From: Pleionea mediterranea
GTDB taxonomy: Bacteria > Pseudomonadota > Gammaproteobacteria > Enterobacterales > Kangiellaceae
Direction: 5' to 3'
Assembly: GCF_003148745.1 (NCBI RefSeq)
Contig: NZ_QGGU01000009.1
Coordinates: 124,001-188,000 of the forward strand
Length of the DNA stretch: 64,000 nt
In this document: positions 15,955-24,364 of the stretch, piece by piece
Position numbering within the stretch: the first letter of the stretch is position 1
How the letters are laid out: the number at the start of each line of letters is the position of its first letter
Notes under the pieces: model-generated
Seen by the model: only the letters and a program-made list of their open reading frames with translations
Database searches by the model: none
Told to the model about the DNA's origin: nothing
Made by a program: the position numbers and the translations under genes

Positions 15955-16417
15955 TTTCGTGCCAGTCCACAGAATAATACCATGGCCCACTTAAATCTAT
16001 CGCGCACTGACCAACGCTGTCGTTAAGCATAGCTCGCTCACAAACTGGTCGAGTTTCGAGAGAGCCATAAATTAGCCAAGCTCCAAATTTACGGCCTTCT
16101 GACTCCAAGATACCCATAAATAAACGAGGACCCTTATTGTCGTTCACGAAGTTGGGAAGTCCAGCTTTTTTTACAAGCTCCCATACCTTCTGCTCTCTTT
16201 TTGAGCTGCTATTAGAAATAGTTAATTCGGTTATTACAAACTCCTTGTCCAAATCCATCCTGCTTAACTCCCCCGCAAGCTGCTTGAGTACCTCAGAATG
16301 TTTTGAGTATGTCCACTTTACTTTCAATTCTGTCGGAAAGAAAAATAGCCAATGTGCAACAAAAAGTACAATTAGAACACTTGTTACGGATAATAAAAGT
16401 TTTAGAAATATATTCAT
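15944..16417 (-). CDS. Membrane-anchored protein of unknown function (cassette gene)
   Basis: The 157-residue protein has an N-terminal hydrophobic anchor (about 5-28, LLLSVTSVLIVLFVAHWLFFF) and a mixed soluble domain with KREQKVWELVKKAGLPNFV and RLFMGILESEGRKFGAWLIYGS. The two cysteines late in the protein could form a disulfide if it is periplasmic. I do not recognise the family. Its stop lies inside a short attC-like site, making it the right-most cassette of cluster 1. The 200 bp to its right (to rapA) show no clear attC. Confidence 0.7.
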   Translation of the reverse strand: MNIFLKLLLSVTSVLIVLFVAHWLFFFPTELKVKWTYSKHSEVLKQLAGELSRMDLDKEFVITELTISNSSSKREQKVWELVKKAGLPNFVNDNKGPRLFMGILESEGRKFGAWLIYGSLETRPVCERAMLNDSVGQCAIDLSGPWYYSVDWHENNK

Positions 16418-16618
16418 AGATAATAACTATTAATTATTTTTACATTGGCATTAATAAACACCAGTCAAAAATGCATTGAGCCTTAACTTATGCAGTAAAT
16501 CAATGGGTTAGTTTATTTTTAGTAAAACGCTATTTTTTAATTATGCGCACTGGCATTAGTAATGGTTATAAAAGCATAAAAATAATTAAATCAACAACAT
16601 TCTCAAAATAAGTAACGC

Positions 16619-19597
16619 TTAACTCGCCACCACCAACTTTAATCCTTGCATTTGCAGTGATGCTTTATCGATGTAGTAATCACAATGTTTAATACGCTGT
16701 TCCATAGCGGTAATTTCATCTTCACGAATGCTTGGGTTGGTCTTTTGTAATTCTTTTAACCGCACCAGCTCCGCTTGCAGATCGGCTTTCATTTTACTTT
16801 TGGCGGATAGTTTTAAATCATCAATGTGCTTGGCGGCGTGTTTTTCACTTTTATCGATGACGTGTTGCACCTGCGATTTCATTTGTGCGATCACTTGTCG
16901 GCCAACTTTTCGTTTTAACGGTTGGCTTAAACCGTTTAACGCATCGTGGCTAACCACGGCAGACAAATCTTTGCCGTTAACATCAATCAGTAACCGCAGC
17001 GGTTTCAGTGATAGATATCGTTGTAACTGCAAATGTTTTGGTGCGATGGTTTCCAGTGTGTAATAGCTTTCTAACAACAAGGTTCCGGGCTTTAATCCTT
17101 TAACAGAAATGGTGGTCATGGCGGCGTTACCGGCATCCCCTTTCACCATCATATCCATGGATTCAACCACCATGGGGTGTTCCCAGGTTAAAAATTCAAT
17201 ATCGTCACGTGACAGAGCTTTTAATCGATCCAGTGTTACCGTATTGCCGTCTTCTTTTAGCCCCGGAAAGTAAGCGTGTTTCATTTGATCACTTGGGCGG
17301 ATCACCCAGCTAAGGCTTGAGTGATCTTCTTGCTCAACGCCAAATTCTTCGAGTAAGCGTTCAAAGTAACTGGCCAAACGGTTCGCCTGCTCTTCTTTTT
17401 CCACTTGCTCAACCAGATGATCGGCTTGAGGTTGACGGCAGGAATTTAATTCCAGTAATCGATCCCGTCCCTGTTCCATTTGCTTCTTTATGTCGGCAAC
17501 GGTTTGCTGGGTAGCGGCAATCAGTTCATCCGGTAAATCGGTCAACTCAGTCATGCACAGCTGTAACTGTGATTGATAGTGTTCAAACACCGAGTAACCG
17601 GCACTGAAACTTTTTTCAAATAAGTTTAATCCATCGTTATAGAAACGGAACAACACTTCCTGTGACGAGCCGGTTAAATAAGGCACATGAATATTTATGG
17701 TTTGCGTTTGACCAATGCGATCCAGCCGACCAATACGCTGCTCCACCAGATCCGGATTATTCGGCAAATCGAAAAAGATCATATGGTGAGCGAATTGAAA
17801 GTTACGCCCTTCGCTGCCAATTTCGGAACAGAACAACACCTGTGCACCGTCTTCACGATCGGCAAAATAAGCCGCAGCCCTGTCACGCTCAAACAGCGAT
17901 AACCCTTCATGAAAACTGGTGCAGCGTAAAGCGTGCTTTTTCTGAAAATATTGCTGTAACGCCAATGCCGTTGACGCGTGATGTGCGATAACCAATAACT
18001 TTTCCGATTTTAATTCCGACAGTTTTTGCTCCAGCCATTCAACACGCGGATCGCGAGGCAGCCATACATCCGGAACCAGCTCAACTTCGGGGGTTAATCC
18101 GGCAAACCCAATATTCATAGGCTCATCGTCATCGGGCGTGTAAATTTCCGGGCAAGGCATTGGGTAGGCGTGTAACTGACGCTCAGGAAAATTATCCATC
18201 GCCGATCGGGTGTTTCGAAACAGCACACGTCCGGTGCCATGTTGGTCGATCAATCGATCCAGAATGGTCTGTTTTTCTTCCGCGGTCAGCTGCTGTTCGG
18301 AATGTATTTCGGATAGCAGCTGCGGCAGTTCCGCCAATAAAGGTTTAATGTCCGCCACGGCCACATCATCATCGCTGGTTAACAAAGTAATTAATGACTG
18401 ATGTTCGGTGTACAGAGACGCTTCGTTTTTAAACGCCTGTAGATCGTGGAAACGATCAGGATCGAGCAGACGCAAACGGGCAAAGTGACTTTCAATACCG
18501 GCCTGTTCAGGCGTTGCCGTCAGCAATAACAAACCTGCCGCCTGTTGACCCAGCGACTCCACCAGCTTGTAATCGTCGCCTGTTGGCAGACTCGACACTG
18601 AGGTTATATCCAGGCTCTCATTATGATCGCTCTCCTTATGATCATTCTCCTTATGATCAATCTCTTTAGGATCGGGCTCTTTATCACTGCTCTCGCTCTG
18701 GTCATCAGGATTCCAGTGCAGATGATGCGCTTCGTCCACCACCAGCAAATCCCATTGAGTCTGTTTTAATTTGCTTTGCATTTCCGGATGACGCATCAGG
18801 CCATCGAAACTGCAAATGATCAGCTGTTCCATTTCAAACGGATTCACCTGTTTGCCGGTATCCAGATCAATATCCGGCTCTTGCGACAGGGTTTCAAATC
18901 GGGACTGATCAAACAGCGCAAAGTGCAGATTAAATCGACGCAACATTTCAACCAGCCATTGATGCACCAATGAGTCGGGCACCAGAATCAGCACCCGAGA
19001 CGCCTGCCCGGTGTGCAACTGCTGATGCAAAATCATGCCGGCTTCAATGGTTTTACCCAAACCAACTTCATCAGCAAGTAATACACGGGGAGCCTGTCGT
19101 TTTGCCACTTCGTGGGCGATATAAAGCTGGTGCGGTAACAGTTCGACTCGTGAGCCAAGTAAGCCACTAACAGGGCTACGGCTTAAACGGTCGAGCTGTA
19201 AAAACGTATCGTAACGCAGCTGGTAACTGTCTTCTTTATCCAGTTGACCATTGAGTAATCGTTTGTCGGGGGCGTTAAATTGAACAAAACAGTTAAGGTG
19301 TAATTCGGCCAGGGTGTGAGGATTGCCGTCAACGTCTTCACATTGATAAATTAACAATCCCTGTTGCTCATTTACTTCAACAACCTGATACGCCACATCG
19401 TCCATGTCGGTAATATGATCGCCTGCCTGATAGGCTATTCGGCTGACGGGGGCATTTTCGATGGCGTAATGACGGGACTCGTTAACCGCCGGAAAATATA
19501 TTTCCATGCGACGCCCTTCGACCGACTGTACCATGCCAAGACCCAGGTGCGCTTCGTTATGACTGATCCAGCGCTGACCAACAACAACAGAGTTCAT
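16619..19597 (-). CDS. rapA: RNA polymerase-associated ATPase RapA (HepA)
   Basis: The 992-residue SWI2/SNF2 translocase recycles stalled RNA polymerase. Visible features are N-terminal Tudor-like domains (about 1-110), helicase motif I LLADEVGLGKTIEAGMIL (about 171-188), DEAH in VVDEAHHLHW, motif III LLLLTATP, motifs V/VI with IGSEGRNFQFAHHMIFFDLP and EQRIGRLDRIGQ, and the C-terminal RapA region. Directly after DEAH there is an extra acidic insert of about 40 residues built from KEDHx-type five-residue repeats, not found in E. coli RapA. The start ATG at 19597 gives the usual N-terminus. Confidence 0.96.
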   Translation of the reverse strand: MNSVVVGQRWISHNEAHLGLGMVQSVEGRRMEIYFPAVNESRHYAIENAPVSRIAYQAGDHITDMDDVAYQVVEVNEQQGLLIYQCEDVDGNPHTLAELHLNCFVQFNAPDKRLLNGQLDKEDSYQLRYDTFLQLDRLSRSPVSGLLGSRVELLPHQLYIAHEVAKRQAPRVLLADEVGLGKTIEAGMILHQQLHTGQASRVLILVPDSLVHQWLVEMLRRFNLHFALFDQSRFETLSQEPDIDLDTGKQVNPFEMEQLIICSFDGLMRHPEMQSKLKQTQWDLLVVDEAHHLHWNPDDQSESSDKEPDPKEIDHKENDHKESDHNESLDITSVSSLPTGDDYKLVESLGQQAAGLLLLTATPEQAGIESHFARLRLLDPDRFHDLQAFKNEASLYTEHQSLITLLTSDDDVAVADIKPLLAELPQLLSEIHSEQQLTAEEKQTILDRLIDQHGTGRVLFRNTRSAMDNFPERQLHAYPMPCPEIYTPDDDEPMNIGFAGLTPEVELVPDVWLPRDPRVEWLEQKLSELKSEKLLVIAHHASTALALQQYFQKKHALRCTSFHEGLSLFERDRAAAYFADREDGAQVLFCSEIGSEGRNFQFAHHMIFFDLPNNPDLVEQRIGRLDRIGQTQTINIHVPYLTGSSQEVLFRFYNDGLNLFEKSFSAGYSVFEHYQSQLQLCMTELTDLPDELIAATQQTVADIKKQMEQGRDRLLELNSCRQPQADHLVEQVEKEEQANRLASYFERLLEEFGVEQEDHSSLSWVIRPSDQMKHAYFPGLKEDGNTVTLDRLKALSRDDIEFLTWEHPMVVESMDMMVKGDAGNAAMTTISVKGLKPGTLLLESYYTLETIAPKHLQLQRYLSLKPLRLLIDVNGKDLSAVVSHDALNGLSQPLKRKVGRQVIAQMKSQVQHVIDKSEKHAAKHIDDLKLSAKSKMKADLQAELVRLKELQKTNPSIREDEITAMEQRIKHCDYYIDKASLQMQGLKLVVAS
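18617..18691 (-). repeat. In-frame 15-bp tandem repeat inside rapA
   Basis: Five imperfect 15-bp units of the type CTCCTTATGATCATT (plus strand) run from 18617 to 18691, each keeping frame. They encode KEIDH, KENDH, KESDH and neighbouring degenerate units in a surface loop after the DEAH box. Confidence 0.85.
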
Positions 19598-19683
19598 ATG
19601 TGGCTTTTGTTACCGATGTAGAAAATTGGGCGCGCATTCTAACATCGCAGGCAATAAATTAAAGCCAATTCAGCGTTTCGGCG

Positions 19684-19920
19684 TCAGTTGGCGCAAAGTA
19701 TACTCAACAGTGCATCCGCGTGTTCAGCGGCTTCCCGTCCTAAATCGGTCAAATAGCCGCCATCATTTTGTGTGATCAGCTTTTTCTGATACAACCGAAT
19801 CGCTGCGTCAATCACTCTGGGATCGGCCGACGAATGAACTTTAATGCCTTCTTGCGCCGTATTAAGATTAAAACGAACCATTAAATTAAGTTCGTCCACC
19901 AATGTTTGATTAAATGGCAT
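19684..19920 (-). CDS. Small TIGR02647-type protein
   Basis: The 78-residue protein starts MPFNQTLVDELNLMVRFNL and has IDAAIRLYQKKLITQNDGGYLTDLG followed by an AAEHADALLSIL helix. This matches my recollection of the TIGR02647 family of short gammaproteobacterial proteins with a winged-helix-like look; its function is not established. It lies 86 bp upstream of rapA in the same direction and may share its transcript. Confidence 0.75.
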   Translation of the reverse strand: MPFNQTLVDELNLMVRFNLNTAQEGIKVHSSADPRVIDAAIRLYQKKLITQNDGGYLTDLGREAAEHADALLSILCAN

Positions 19921-20183
19921 GATTGCTCCCGGTTTTTAGCTATCTTTTTTAACCAATATGATTATCAATTATTGAGTTAAATTATTGTTATTGTCGCTTT
20001 AAGTTATTATTTATCCGAGGCTTTAACCACATCCTTTTTAGCTCCCTCAGAGGTTAACTATAAGACTTTTCTACCGCAGGTGCCAAAAATACCTTTCTCC
20101 ACCAGTTTTTACCTTGAATTTAGGCCATTGACCCCCACTAATAGCCCATCTGCAGTGTCCAAACAGTATTTTAGGAGTCGAAT

Positions 20184-20726
20184 TTGGAACAATTTCGAGG
20201 AACCACAATATTATCGGTTCGCCGCAATGGCCAGGTGGTTATTGGTGGTGATGGCCAGGTATCGCTCGGTAATACGGTGATGAAAGGCAACGCGCGTAAA
20301 GTACGCCGACTGTATCACAATAAAGTGCTGGCCGGTTTTGCCGGTGGAACCGCCGATGCCTTTACCCTTTTTGAACGCTTTGAAGCAAAACTTGAGATGC
20401 ATCAGGGCAAATTACTCAGAGCCGCGGTGGAGCTGGCAAAAGACTGGCGAACCGACCGTATGTTGCGTCGTCTGGAAGCGATGCTGATTGTCGCCGATAA
20501 AGAACATTCCTTTATTATTTCCGGTAATGGCGACGTGATAGAACCCGAAGAAGATGGCGGCCTGCTATCGATTGGTTCTGGCGGCCCGTTTGCCCAGGCT
20601 GCCGCCAAAGCCCTGCTGCAAAATACCGAATTATCCGCCAAAGAAATTGTGGAAGCAGGACTTGGCATCGCTGCCGATATCTGCGTTTACACCAACAACA
20701 ATTTAAGAATTGAAGTACTCGAATAA
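20184..20726 (+). CDS. hslV: ATP-dependent protease subunit HslV
   Basis: The 180-residue proteasome-like peptidase is nearly collinear with E. coli Hsl[53 protein letters not shown] and [13 protein letters not shown]-type blocks. The frame has no ATG. The TTG at 20184 follows AGGAG (20173-20177) and gives MEQFRGTT. By homology the mature N-terminal nucleophile is T7, so a six-residue propeptide is removed, longer than the single Met of E. coli. hslU follows 132 bp downstream. Confidence 0.97.
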   Translation: MEQFRGTTILSVRRNGQVVIGGDGQVSLGNTVMKGNARKVRRLYHNKVLAGFAGGTADAFTLFERFEAKLEMHQGKLLRAAVELAKDWRTDRMLRRLEAMLIVADKEHSFIISGNGDVIEPEEDGGLLSIGSGGPFAQAAAKALLQNTELSAKEIVEAGLGIAADICVYTNNNLRIEVLE

Positions 20727-20753
20727 CCCATTTGAATAAGACGGACTTGTCGT

Positions 20754-20774
20754 TGGCTTTCCAGAAAAAAGCCA
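20754..20774 (+). other. Hairpin between hslV and hslU
   Basis: TGGCTTT (20754-20760) and AAAGCCA (20768-20774) form a perfect 7-bp stem with a 7-nt loop, 28 nt after the hslV stop. No T-run follows, so it is more likely an mRNA-stabilising or attenuating structure than a terminator. Confidence 0.45.
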
Positions 20775-20858
20775 TAACAGCACCATTTTAACGATGAACG
20801 TCTACATGAGTATTTTGATTTAAAAGACTATTGATTTATCGATTAAGAGAGCGACTGT

Positions 20859-22196
20859 ATGCCTCAGATGACACCAAGAGAAATCGTCCACGAGCTGGAC
20901 AACCATATTATCGGCCAGAACTCTGCGAAAAAAGCGGTGGCCATTGCATTGCGTAACCGCTGGCGACGTATGCAAGTAGATGACAAGTTGCGTAATGAAA
21001 TTACGCCGAAAAACATTCTGATGATTGGCCCCACCGGGGTCGGTAAAACCGAAATTGCCCGACGTCTGGCAAAACTGGCCAACGCACCTTTTATCAAAAT
21101 TGAAGCCACCAAGTTCACCGAAGTGGGCTATGTGGGTCGCGATGTTGATTCGATCATCCGTGATCTGGTGGACTCAGCCTTTAAAATGCTGCGCGAGCAA
21201 GAAGTTGAGCGGGTTAAACCCCGTGCCGAAGATGCCGCCGAAGAACGCATTCTCGATGCTCTATTGCCTCCGGCACGTCGCAGCAACGATTTTGAACAAG
21301 ATGACAAAGAGAATGAAGCGCCCAGTGCAACCCGACAGCTATTCCGCAAAAAACTGCGTGAAGGCGAGCTCGACGACAAAGACATCGAAATAGAGATCGC
21401 CGCCCAGCAGGTGGGTGTAGAAATTATGGCGCCTCCGGGCATGGAAGAAATGACCAGCCAATTGCAGAACATGTTTCAGAACATGTCTCCGGGCAAAACC
21501 CAACGCCGAAAAATGAAGGTAAAAGATGCCTTTAAACTGGTGCGAGAAGAAGAAGCCGAACGCCTTATCAACCTGGATGATTTAAAAAACCATGCGGTTG
21601 AAGCGGTGGAACAAAACGGTATTGTGTTCCTTGATGAAATCGACAAGGTGGCCAAACGTCAGGAAGCCTCCGGTGGAGATGTATCACGGGAAGGCGTGCA
21701 GCGGGATCTGTTGCCGCTGGTTGAAGGCTGCACCGTGTCCACCAAATACGGCATGATCAAAACCGATCACATTCTGTTTATAGCTTCGGGCGCGTTTCAT
21801 CTGTCAAAACCTTCGGATCTCATTCCAGAACTGCAAGGCCGACTGCCCACCCGTGTTGAGCTGAAAGCCCTGACGGTGGATGACTTTGTGCGCATACTGA
21901 CCGAACCCGATGCAGCACTAACCCGCCAGTACATTGCTCTGATGGCAACGGAAAATCGCTCAATTGAATTTGATGAAAGCGGTATTCAGCGCATAGCCGA
22001 AATTGCCTGGCAGGTGAATGAGCGTACCGAAAATATCGGCGCAAGACGCTTGCAAACGGTGATGGAAAAACTGCTGGAAGACATCAGCTTTACGGCTTCA
22101 GAGCAGACCGATGCCGTCACCATTGATGCCGACTATGTGAATCAGCAGTTGTCGGATCTGGTTGAAGACGAAGATCTGAGCCGATTTATTTTATAA
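20859..22196 (+). CDS. hslU: ATP-dependent protease ATPase subunit HslU
   Basis: The 445-residue AAA+ unfoldase is the partner of HslV. It opens [16 protein letters not shown] and has Walker A GPTGVGKT (57-64), Walker [10 protein letters not shown] (255-263), the I domain between them rich in charged residues, sensor 2 [13 protein letters not shown], and the conserved C-terminus [10 protein letters not shown] that inserts into HslV to activate it. The length and termini are normal. The gene is followed by a strong hairpin terminator. Confidence 0.98.
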   Translation: MPQMTPREIVHELDNHIIGQNSAKKAVAIALRNRWRRMQVDDKLRNEITPKNILMIGPTGVGKTEIARRLAKLANAPFIKIEATKFTEVGYVGRDVDSIIRDLVDSAFKMLREQEVERVKPRAEDAAEERILDALLPPARRSNDFEQDDKENEAPSATRQLFRKKLREGELDDKDIEIEIAAQQVGVEIMAPPGMEEMTSQLQNMFQNMSPGKTQRRKMKVKDAFKLVREEEAERLINLDDLKNHAVEAVEQNGIVFLDEIDKVAKRQEASGGDVSREGVQRDLLPLVEGCTVSTKYGMIKTDHILFIASGAFHLSKPSDLIPELQGRLPTRVELKALTVDDFVRILTEPDAALTRQYIALMATENRSIEFDESGIQRIAEIAWQVNERTENIGARRLQTVMEKLLEDISFTASEQTDAVTIDADYVNQQLSDLVEDEDLSRFIL

Positions 22197-22235
22197 GCCG
22201 CTTACGGTTAACGGTTAAACGATTACTCGCCAATA

Positions 22236-22272
22236 AACCACTGCTCACAGATCCCTGCTGTGAGCAGTGGTT
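22236..22272 (+). terminator. Strong hairpin after hslU
   Basis: A 15-bp perfect stem (AACCACTGCTCACAG at 22236-22250 with its complement at 22258-22272) surrounds a 7-nt loop, 40 nt after the hslU stop. The T-run is short (TTG TT), so termination may be partly structural or Rho-assisted. Confidence 0.75.
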
Positions 22273-22318
22273 GTTAAACGTCATAACTTTTTTCCTTCAA
22301 CCGATCGTTGATAATTTT

Positions 22319-22339
22319 ATTAAACAAATATTGTTTAAT
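22319..22339. repeat. AT-rich palindrome between hslU and DUF971 gene
   Basis: ATTAAACAA (22319-22327) and TTGTTTAAT (22331-22339) form a perfect 9-bp inverted repeat with a 3-bp centre. The 22197-22539 gap has no gene; besides the terminator this is its only structure, and it could be an operator for the downstream ubi cluster. Confidence 0.5.
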
Positions 22340-22539
22340 ATACCTGCCTTAATTAAATCGCCTCACAGGACTGGCAGCCAATACAGGTCACGGGATCCCA
22401 TTACTGAGCGGTTTATCCGGTTTTTCGGCCACTTCTTTACTGGGTTCAGCCTGCTGCCTGAGCTATAATCAGCACACGATTAACGGCGAAGCAGCCGTTA
22501 CCACTCAAATAGCCACGCAATTAACAAGGTTTTGCTTTA

Positions 22540-22920
22540 ATGAGCGATAAAGCCCCAACGGACATCAAGTTTCATCAGAAAAGCCAGAAGCTGGAAGTGG
22601 TGTTCGACGACATCAGTTATCAATTATCCGCCGAATACCTTCGTGTATTTTCACCATCAGCCGAAGTGCGCGGTCACGGCGGCGGTCCGTTAAAGTTGGT
22701 CACCGAAAAAAAGCAGGTGAAAATTGTAAATCTGACACCGGTTGGCCACTATGCGATCCAGATTACCTTTGATGACGGTCATGATTCCGGATTGTATACT
22801 TGGCAAACCTTTCGGGAATTAGGCGATAACTTTGAAAGCAATTGGGCCGAGTACGAAGCACGGCTGGCAAAAGAAGGCGGCTCACGAGACGTCAAAGCGT
22901 TATACAAAAAAGTTGAGTAA
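22540..22920 (+). CDS. DUF971 (GBBH-like N-terminal domain) protein
   Basis: The 126-residue protein has KLEVVFDDISYQLSAEYLRVFSPSAEVRGHG, VKIVNLTPVGHYAIQITFDDGHDSGLYTW and a C-terminal helix. This is the DUF971 domain, the zinc-binding-like N-terminal part of gamma-butyrobetaine hydroxylase found alone next to hslVU in many proteobacteria (for example PA5055). Its role is unproven; links to iron-sulfur handling have been suggested for relatives. It lies 61 bp upstream of ubiE on the same strand. Confidence 0.88.
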   Translation: MSDKAPTDIKFHQKSQKLEVVFDDISYQLSAEYLRVFSPSAEVRGHGGGPLKLVTEKKQVKIVNLTPVGHYAIQITFDDGHDSGLYTWQTFRELGDNFESNWAEYEARLAKEGGSRDVKALYKKVE

Positions 22921-22981
22921 AACCGGTAGGCTTTATTTTGCGGCCGATTAACACAGAGTTTAAACAGTTTACGGATCCTTT

Positions 22982-23728
22982 ATGAGCGATAAAACCACCC
23001 ACTTCGGCTACCAAACCGTTGATGTCGAAGACAAACAGAAAAAAGTGGCCGATGTATTTCATTCCGTAGCGGCCAAATACGATTTAATGAACGATGTAAT
23101 GTCGATGGGCATTCATCGCCTGTGGAAACGTTTTACCATCGAAATGAGTGGCGTCAGGCCCGGTCATAAAGTGCTGGACCTTGCCGGTGGCACCGGCGAT
23201 TTGGCGGCAAAATTTGCCGACAAAGTGGGCGATTCCGGCCAGGTAATTCTTGCCGATATCAACCAGTCGATGCTTAATGTGGGTCGCGATAAACTGATCG
23301 ATAACGGTTACGGCAATAAGGTTCAGTTTGCTCAGGTCAACGCTGAAGCGCTGCCTTTTGAAGACAACAGCTTTGATATCATTACCATTGCCTTTGGGTT
23401 ACGTAATGTCACCCATAAAGAAAAAGCGCTCAGCAGCATGCTGCGTATTTTAAAACCCGGTGGTCGATTGTTGGTACTGGAGTTTTCCAAACCCGAACAA
23501 CCCTGGTTGAGTAAAGTCTACGACACCTATTCCTTTAGTTTGCTTCCGGCTATGGGCAAACTGCTGGTAAATGATTCGGACAGCTATAAGTATCTGGCAG
23601 AATCGATTCGCATGCACCCGGATCAGGACAGCTTAAAACAAATGATGTTGCAAGCTGGTTTCGATGAAGTGGAATACCATAATATGACCGGCGGCATTGT
23701 CGCGTTACATCGCGGATTTAAATTCTGA
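22982..23728 (+). CDS. ubiE: Demethylmenaquinone/ubiquinone C-methyltransferase UbiE
   Basis: The 248-residue class I SAM methyltransferase carries the UbiE signatures [18 protein letters not shown], motif [27 protein letters not shown] and [17 protein letters not shown]. It adds the ring methyl group in ubiquinone synthesis. ubiJ follows by 3 bp and ubiB 12 bp after that, so the three form an operon as in E. coli. Confidence 0.97.
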   Translation: MSDKTTHFGYQTVDVEDKQKKVADVFHSVAAKYDLMNDVMSMGIHRLWKRFTIEMSGVRPGHKVLDLAGGTGDLAAKFADKVGDSGQVILADINQSMLNVGRDKLIDNGYGNKVQFAQVNAEALPFEDNSFDIITIAFGLRNVTHKEKALSSMLRILKPGGRLLVLEFSKPEQPWLSKVYDTYSFSLLPAMGKLLVNDSDSYKYLAESIRMHPDQDSLKQMMLQAGFDEVEYHNMTGGIVALHRGFKF

Positions 23729-23731
23729 TCC

Positions 23732-24352
23732 ATGCTGACCTTTAATATTTTATCGGCTTCCGCGCTGGAAAAAATCATTAACCGTGTGATTGCACTGGAT
23801 CCCGATGTTTCCAGTAAACGGCAAAAGCTGGATCAAAAACGCGTCGCCATAGAATTGACCAACTGGTCATTAACCTACGTGTTTTATTTTACCGATGAAA
23901 AAATAATCGTCGAGTCAACCAAACAGCAAGACTGCCAGGTCACACTTAAGGGCAGCAGCTTTGCTTTCTTTAATATGGCCAGTCAGGAAAACGGCGGCGA
24001 TGCGTTGTTTAAAGGCGAAGTGCATTTTGAAGGCGAAATCAGTACTGCACAATCGTTTCAAACTTTCTGGTCAAGTCTGTCCATCGACTGGGAAGAACAC
24101 CTTTCAAGCTATACCGGCGATATCATTGCTCATCAGGCAGGTCATCTGTTTAAAAAAGCTCAGCAACAGGCTAAGCATATTCTGCAAACCGCAAAACTAA
24201 ATACCACCGAGTACTTAAGAGAAGAAGCGTTAATGACCCCTTCTGTTGTCGAGGTAGAACACTTTTACGAACAACTTGATGATCTCAAAAGTGACGTCAA
24301 TCGCTTTTCAGCGCGGTTACAACGATTGCAAAAAATAATGACACAAAATTAA
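23732..24352 (+). CDS. ubiJ: Ubiquinone biosynthesis accessory factor UbiJ (SCP2 domain)
   Basis: The 206-residue protein has an N-terminal SCP2 lipid-binding domain (about 5-110) with QKLDQKRVAIELTNWSLTY and LKGSSFAFFNMAS, and a C-terminal helical region ending in a coiled coil (VEHFYEQLDDLKSDVNRFSAR). UbiJ holds hydrophobic ubiquinone intermediates in the soluble Ubi complex. Its place between ubiE and ubiB is diagnostic. Confidence 0.93.
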   Translation: MLTFNILSASALEKIINRVIALDPDVSSKRQKLDQKRVAIELTNWSLTYVFYFTDEKIIVESTKQQDCQVTLKGSSFAFFNMASQENGGDALFKGEVHFEGEISTAQSFQTFWSSLSIDWEEHLSSYTGDIIAHQAGHLFKKAQQQAKHILQTAKLNTTEYLREEALMTPSVVEVEHFYEQLDDLKSDVNRFSARLQRLQKIMTQN

Positions 24353-24364
24353 GCCGACCCATTT

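Noticed and set aside
22271-22468. Small plus-strand frame after hslU
   Set aside because: It overlaps the AT-rich palindrome, has no ribosome site and no recognisable protein features.
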